Source: Pyrenophora tritici-repentis
Taxonomy: Eukaryota; Ascomycota; Dothideomycetes; Pleosporales; Pleosporaceae
Direction of reading: 5' to 3'
Assembly: GCF_003171515.1 (NCBI RefSeq)
Contig: NC_089399.1
Coordinates: 3,410,001 to 3,474,000, forward strand
DNA length: 64,000 nucleotides
A program made the position numbers and the translations under genes. The notes beneath the pieces were generated by a model. The model searched no databases, was not told where the DNA came from, and saw only the letters and a list, made by a program, of their open reading frames with translations. The stretch's first letter is position 1, and each line of letters begins with the position of its first letter. Positions 58,611 to 64,000 of this stretch are shown piece after piece.

Positions 58611-61290
58611 TATAGTTGTCAATGTCCGCGTCAAAGTCAAAGCTAGACTGCGCTTCAGCCTCTAGTCCGTCGAATACATAACCACTACCTTGCTCCGGGA
58701 GAGAGACTTCATGGTGTGGAAATGAAGAGGGATCTAGTGCTGGCGGTGGATCTTGGATATAGAAGCATTGATCCGGTTCGGTTGTAGCTGTGTCTTCTTG
58801 GACTACAGCTTTGACGTCGTGTTTAGGCCAAGCAACACTGCTCGTACGGTGTATGGACTGTGTGACTGGATCCCACATAAGGTAGATCCGTGATCCTTCT
58901 CGACCGACGAAGTACATCTTGACCGATCGTGGTTCAAACTTGGCGCTCTGAACTCGTCGCTGTACTGGTTGATGGACGTACCCAGCTTCTCCGAAGGTGC
59001 GGAAGGAGCATAGATTAGGCACAGGGTTTGCAACCTTCATGTGCTCAAATAGCAGCTGTCTTGGTGTCTTACTGTCTGGTACAGCAGAGCTGACGCTATG
59101 ATTAAGGACGTCGATGGAGTACTGGGCTGCGTATGGCCAGTATGTCTTAGATATGTGAGGCGCTGCCAAAATCATTGTGCGCGCTCGGACCTCCACTACG
59201 TAGTTGCTGGCTTCAGCGACTCCATTCTGGTGGGGTGTATAGGCGGTGGAAGGCTCGGAGATGATGCCTTTGTCCTTGAAGTAACGCCTAGTCGTCTGGT
59301 TGAGGAACATGTTGTCGTTGTCCATGTGAACGATCGACACTCGAACGTGGTGTTGAGTTTCCATCTTGTCCAGGTGTTGTATAAGCTTAGATGTGATTGC
59401 TGCTTTGCAGTCTGTGAAATCAATCCAGCGGTATCGTGAGTAGTCGTCGGTGTACAGTATCCAGTAGCGCTCACCGTTGACACCTTCGGGCGTCACTGGT
59501 CCAACAATATCGATATGAATACGATGGAGGAACGTCGTTGAGCGGGCTGGAGACCGTCGTGAGATCTGTTTCTTCGATTTGGATAACATGCAGGCCTCGC
59601 ATGAGAATGCCTGTGTTGTAGTGAGACGTAGGCCGGTGGTGTTAGCGACAAGAAGCTTAAGAGCTTTAGGGTCGGCATGGCCAAACAGCTCATGGAGCTC
59701 TTGGAGAGTAATCTCGCGATAGGGAGCGAGTACACCTGTTGGGTTGGTGGTCGCGGCGGTTGCAAAGGCAAACGCGCGAGCTGCCTCAAGCTCTGTGTTG
59801 GCGAGGAGGAGCGTAGGGATCTTGTCGACCTCAGGTGTGAAGGCGATCTCTTGTTGTGATGGCATGAGGTACAGCTTGCTGTCCCAGCCGTGGTAATAGA
59901 GATTTTTCGCTCGTAGTTTAGAGTGGGAGAGGACTGATACAAACATGTCCGGAGCGTATAGCACGTTAGTGAAGGAGACCTTGTTGAGTACACCTTCTGA
60001 CGTGACGACAGTGATCTGAATGGTACCTACCTGCTTAGCAGTAATAGGTCCGGCTCCAGTATTAATTGTAGCAGGAGCAGTGTCGTGTAGAATTTGGAAC
60101 TTGCTGCGATCATTGCAGATGTGATCGCTGCTTCCAGTATCGATAATGAATCGTTGTTTGAAGTTAGAGGTCTCCTTGGTGAGACTCTGTACCTTCTCTG
60201 ACAAATGAACCGTTGTAAAGGCAAAGCCTTCAGCATTAATAGCTGCGGCGTTGGTGCTAGTAGGCTGTTGTTTGCCTTGTTGTTGAGCTTGGCGCTGACG
60301 CCAGGCTTCAGTGGCGAGGTGAGGAAAGGTGTACCAGCAGTTATCACCTCCTCCAGTATGGTTGCAGTCGCAGTGCTTGCAGTATGGGGAGGTATTTGTA
60401 GGTCTCTGAGTCGCACCCTCAGAACCTCTACCTCGTCCGCGCTGGGCTCGCCCATTGCCTCGATTGCCGCGGCCACGGGTGGCGCTTCTGTTGGCGTCGT
60501 TGTTATCACTAAGAGGCTGACTGCGGTTGTTGTCACCCCCAGAAGCTCGGATAGACGTGTTAATGGTCTTGATTGGGTCGTCGCGGCGGGCCTCGTCAAT
60601 AAGCTCGCTACACATGCGATCGACGTTCAGAGTAACGTTGCGGCGCAGATCAGCGCGGCGATCGCGTCCGTAGTCCGGGTAGGCGTTGTTGATAGCAAGA
60701 ATGAACTGATACACTCGAGCTTTGTTAGATAGCTTACAGTCTGCGATGACGTCAAGCTTTGCAAGTCCTGCTTTGAACTTGTCGGTGAAGTTGGCTGTAG
60801 AGGGGCAGTCTTGAGCTCTCAGCTTGAAGAAATCTGCCCAGATAGTACACTCTTCAGTGACGCCTTGTTCACGATAGCGTGCGGTAATAGCTTCGTACTT
60901 CTGCCTTACAGTAGGCAGGTTCATGACGTTGTCCCATACTGATCTTGGTACTGTATTAAGTATGGCCAAGGTGAGAGACGATTCTCGGGAGTTGTAGATA
61001 CGATAGAGCTCACAGTCTTTGTCGTACTGTGTAGTAACTTCTTTGTTGTGGGCTCGTACGCGTTGTTGAGCGTCAAGCAGAAGTTGTGGCGTGTTGAATG
61101 CCGATGACGTAGTTGTCGGTTCAGTTTGATAGTGAGGTGTTTCTGGGTATGGAACCACGTAGCTGCCGTCGAGTAGACCTCCGATAGAGTGAATATTTGC
61201 GTACAGCTTCAATGCTGCTTCCCAGTGGTAAGCGTTGCTACCATCTGCTTGTAGCTTTGGGATCGCGTCCATCGCTGTGGATGGCGCCAT
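58576..61290 (-). pseudogene. Copia gag, protease and integrase part of the polyprotein
   Basis: Starts MAPSTAMDAIPKLQADGSNA at 61290 on the minus strand. Gag (KYEAITARYREQGVTEECTI and neighbouring residues) ends with a variant zinc knuckle (CKHCDCNHTGGGDNC). The protease active site is FIIDTGSSDHICND. The integrase has an HHCC zinc finger (LFGHADPKALKLL, then CEACMLSKSKK) and the catalytic residues in HIDIVGPV, HMDNDNMFL and NGVAEASNYV. About 904 residues are open. The frame then runs into the pogo inverted repeat and stops at 58576; in the original element it continued directly into reverse transcriptase. No internal stop or shift is present in this part. Confidence 0.92.
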
Positions 61291-61398
61291 CGTGACTTTA
61301 TCGTCGTCGTCGTCGCGCGAGTGACTGATGTTGTGTTCAACTGATCGGTTCTGCTGCTGCGGAAATCGCACCTCTAGAGCACTTTATCGTGATAGAGG

Positions 61399-61411
61399 AG
61401 GGCTCATAACC
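61399..61411 (-). other. Copia primer-binding site, half-tRNA iMet type
   Basis: On the element's strand the 13 bases right next to the 5' LTR read GGTTATGAGCCCT. This is complementary to the anticodon arm of eukaryotic initiator methionine tRNA (AGGGCTCATAACC), not to its 3' end, as in Drosophila copia and many fungal Copia elements that prime from a cleaved half tRNA. Confidence 0.8.
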
Positions 61412-61581
61412 TGATGAAGGTGGAGAAACGTGCGTGAACTTGTTGTATTGGAGCTACGGGAGAAGAGAGAATATCTATGGTGCGCGCACGGAGCAGCTGA
61501 CTAATCAGTGCCTGGCCAATCAGAGCACGGGAAGCCTGATTCACCGTGAATACTAGTGAAGGCTCTCACCGCGTCTCGACA
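61412..61581 (-). repeat. Copia 5' LTR
   Basis: 170 bp, TG to CA, identical by eye to the copy at 48410-48579. On the element's strand this is the promoter-bearing upstream LTR. Confidence 0.93.
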
Positions 61582-61586
61582 AGATC
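61582..61586. repeat. target-site duplication AGATC, right copy
   Basis: Pairs with 48405-48409. The host exon resumes at 61587. Confidence 0.93.
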
Positions 61587-63618
61587 TGGTCAAGCTGGAA
61601 CAGCACTATGCAGACACGACTAAGAAAGCAACCGACCTTCAGGACTCATACGATCGACTACATGCCCAGTCTTCTCAGCAGAAATCGACCTTAGAGGTTA
61701 TGCACCGGGATACTGATTGCAAGATCGCAAAGCTGCGACAAGAGGTGCAGAGTACTCTCCAATCTTCACAATCTTCACCAAGCCAGCTCATAACTCTTCA
61801 GAAAGAGAACCATGAGTTGTCGTCCAGACTTGGAAAAGCCCATGAAAATGAGGACAAGCTGAAGGCTGAGAAAAAGGCTTGTATTGATGAGGAGCGTCGA
61901 CTGCAACGGGAGATGGCTGAGCTACGCGCCACAAGCGATGCGGATCTGTCCAAGTCCCGATCAGATGCGGCCACTGCGAATAAGCAACTCATGGAACACC
62001 ACAACAGAGCGATCGAAGATTTGAACCGCCGTTTGTCGCAAGCAGAAGCTGCTTTGAAGAAGTCGGAGTCAGATGCACGGCTCTCAAAGGACCAGCACAT
62101 GGCTAAGATCGCATCTGACCAAAAGATAGCCGCATCAAAACTTTTTGACCTGGAGAGTAGGTACCAGGAAAAGATCAAAGTCCTGGAAGAGACACTGCAT
62201 GAACGACCTCGTCTCGGTCGGGACCAAGAGACACAGACTGCTCTCATTGAGAGAGCTCTCTCTGAACCCAATCAGGGGAGTAAGAATCGTAAGAGAGTCA
62301 GTCGGCTCAATGAATCAGTGCCCGGGGCGCCAAACCAACTGGACTCTCGAGCGGACAACCTCTTCTCAGTAGTCCAAGTTAAGGATTCTCGACCGCCAGA
62401 TGATGACTCAGGCGTATTCAAGAGCTTGTTCGAGGATCCACTTGGAAGCAAGGAATTCTTCGATGACGAACCTGATCTCTCCATGGTTGGCCAGGCCGAC
62501 TTTGTGTCGGAAACTCAGGGAACTATGCCATTTTTGGGACTTCCAGGGCTAGTTCCGGAAACCCAAGACGTCGGTGCCTTATCAATGTCGCAGCATGTCT
62601 TCAAGGAGAGGCTAGCTCGCGCCTCACAAGAAGAACAGAGGCCCCGAGATTCCAGCTCAGTTGATTTCAGCAGCATAGCTTCTGAAGATCTGATACAACT
62701 GCAGAGAGAGGCCCAACCGACGTCTCGACCAATGCTTCGTGGCCGTGAGTGCAGCTACCCCAAGCATGGGTCCTCCCAGAAACATGTCGCTAAAGTTTCA
62801 TCAAAATCTGAGAGCGACTCTGTGGCTGAATTGCGATCATCTCAGTCGTATGATCGTCCTAGATCACAAGCCAATACAGCTTCTCGCATGATGCCTCCGG
62901 AGCATAATTCGCACCGCTCCCAGTCACGCAACGGTAACTCTGTCCCAGAGAAGGTATCATCTCAACACTCCGTATATGGACAGGCGTCCCGAAAGTTCAG
63001 CAGCAGCAATGTTGATACGACCGACCTCATGCACTCGAAGTCGTCAGTAGCGAGGCAGACGCACAGTCAACATGATCCCTGGAATTCCGCTGAATCAGGA
63101 TCGCAACGGAAGGTAGGCACAGCAGTACAGGATCGTATCGTGAAGAGAAAGGTTTCGCCCTGCGATTCAGATAGGGATTCTAGTATCAAGAAGCCGCGCA
63201 ATTCTTCTCAGGCGGACAGGAGTCTCGGCACCGCTGACCAACGTCCCCATGCATCTAAGTTGTCCGTTCCTGGCTCTCGCTCGAAGGCGCAAAATGGGCC
63301 CCCCTATGCCCGTGGACCGTCCTCATCGTCACGCCCGAAAGCCTCAATCACCTCTAGTGTCCAGCCTCGCACTGGCCAAATGACCTCTTCAAAAGACATC
63401 TATTCCTCCCGCCAACGGCCTTCGTCACAAGCATACGCTACGTCTCGCTCGCAGGACTCTCCGGCTCGACAGACGAGGAGTAAGAGTATGTGTACCAATC
63501 CGATATAATGGCGGTCATATCGGCTTAAGCTAACGCGGTGTTTCTAGGCAGGAAGAATGTCAGCTCTGGAGACATTTACACTGATCGCTTTGACGAAGAG
63601 CTTGGCAGGAAGCGGTAA

Positions 63619-64000
63619 AAGAATGTAGGATCGTGGATCGATGTTGCGACAACAAAGTCTCTCAGTGTATCTGCCTATGGGGTCACTCAGTCACCAACTA
63701 AGCGGCTTTACAACAAGGTGAGTTGAGATCTGTGTATACAGATCAATAGCATGTGGTCATTTAGACCTGCGGCAGAGCACTGTTACTCAGCTGCATTGTA
63801 TGTCGAGGTCGCGCAGTATTGTTTGTCTCGAGTCGTTTCTTCGTTCTGTCCTGTTTCAAGGGGTATAGTAGTTATGGGTAAATACGGCGAAGGCCCTGAT
63901 ATGTAATGCTTATGGAGGAATCGGCAGCGCAAAGGGAAGATTAATGTAGAGAAATGAGTGTATGCGGGGAACCCATATACAGATATTAAGTGTACATGAT
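63619..64000. other. 3' flank of the coiled-coil gene
   Basis: A 382-bp end of the window with no open frame of interest. It contains the presumed 3' untranslated region of the split gene. Confidence 0.45.

Larger units (their letters stand above)
48410..61581 (-). mobile_element. Copia (Ty1-type) LTR retrotransposon, interrupted by a nested element
   Basis: The element is bounded by 170-bp direct LTRs starting TG and ending CA and by the AGATC duplication. It is transcribed on the minus strand. The order gag, protease, integrase, reverse transcriptase, RNase H is diagnostic for Copia. Without the pogo insertion and one TA it measures about 5.0 kb, a normal Copia size. The primer-binding site next to the 5' LTR matches an initiator-Met tRNA anticodon arm, and a G-rich tract (CTGTGGGGGTG on the sense strand) precedes the 3' LTR. 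The LTRs look identical, which implies recent insertion, although the polyprotein frame has several breaks near reverse transcriptase. Confidence 0.95.
45054..63618 (+). pseudogene. long coiled-coil protein gene, split by a 13-kb transposon nest
   Basis: Exons 45054-45555, 45603-45765, 45947-47370, 47418-47892, 47942-48001, 48049-48409, then after the Copia insertion 61587-63485 and 63548-63618. Exon 6 ends GAT-C and resumes TG-GTC after the duplicated AGATC, restoring TGDLVKLEQHY, so the insertion point is exact. The uninterrupted product would be about 1,650 residues: a disordered N-terminus, a central coiled coil of roughly 800 residues (for instance RYQEKIKVLEETLHE) and a Ser/Arg-rich C-terminus ending YTDRFDEELGRKR. 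I do not recognise the family; the architecture resembles chromosome-axis or cytoskeletal scaffold proteins. Further damage: an in-frame TGA at 47103-47105 beside an A8 run, and a net one-base loss near 47166-47180. As it stands, translation would end in the LTR shortly after residues GDLMKVEKRA, so the gene is almost certainly non-functional in this strain. Confidence 0.85.

Noticed and set aside
61556..61586. Downstream half of the coiled-coil gene as an independent gene starting in the LTR
   Set aside because: The apparent start at 61556 is GTG inside the LTR, and the frame joins exactly with exon 6 once the insertion is removed.

Overview
This is a window of a filamentous ascomycete nuclear genome. 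The genes carry short GT-AG introns (mostly 45-95 bp, with a few longer ones), intergenic distances are short, and the gene set is fungal (Hse1, Mediator Med13, Enp2, a fungal phytochrome histidine kinase, Rap1, Nse2, Swf1). Protein flavour and the transposon families suggest Dothideomycetes, probably Pleosporales; that assignment is inference and no database was searched.

Layout. Positions 1-45000 are ordinary gene space: HSE1 (762-2812, +) tail to tail with MED13 (3432-8547, -); ENP2 (9174-11410, +); cytochrome b5 (12684-13490, -); a PPCDC-like flavoprotein with a repeat-rich tail (13943-15688, -); a fungal phytochrome (17229-21886, +); a small hidden three-exon gene (22717-23288, -); SWF1 (23688-24984, -) divergent from RAP1 (25260-27801, +); NSE2 (28157-29436, +); a mitochondrial 2-oxoglutarate/malate-type carrier (31465-32569, +); CAP1 (33345-34322, -); a serine-rich conserved protein (34727-36634, -); a protein with a conserved, possibly OB-like C-terminus (37165-38609, -); an LSB5-like endocytosis protein (39520-40827, +); and a single-pass membrane protein (42470-43332, -). 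Several of these are only visible after splicing across short reading frames.

The remarkable part is 45054-63618. One coiled-coil gene of about 1,650 codons is interrupted by a three-level nest of transposons. A Copia LTR retrotransposon (48410-61581, 170-bp LTRs that look identical, 5-bp AGATC target duplication) sits inside exon 6. A pogo/Fot1-type DNA transposon (50460-58610, perfect 50-bp inverted repeats, TA duplication) sits inside the Copia polyprotein between integrase and reverse transcriptase. A Tad-like LINE (52373-58402, about 14-bp duplication) sits inside the last codons of the pogo transposase. Removing each layer restores the reading frame of the layer below. The same gene also carries a 128-bp hAT-type MITE (45815-45942) whose 8-bp target duplication copied the 3' splice site of intron 2, so the element is probably spliced out.

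Four single-base frame breaks at or near homopolymers in HSE1 and MED13 (both otherwise intact) suggest either assembly indels or recent decay; single-base breaks in the Copia and LINE ORF1 frames should be read with this in mind. No transfer RNA, ribosomal RNA or CRISPR array was found.
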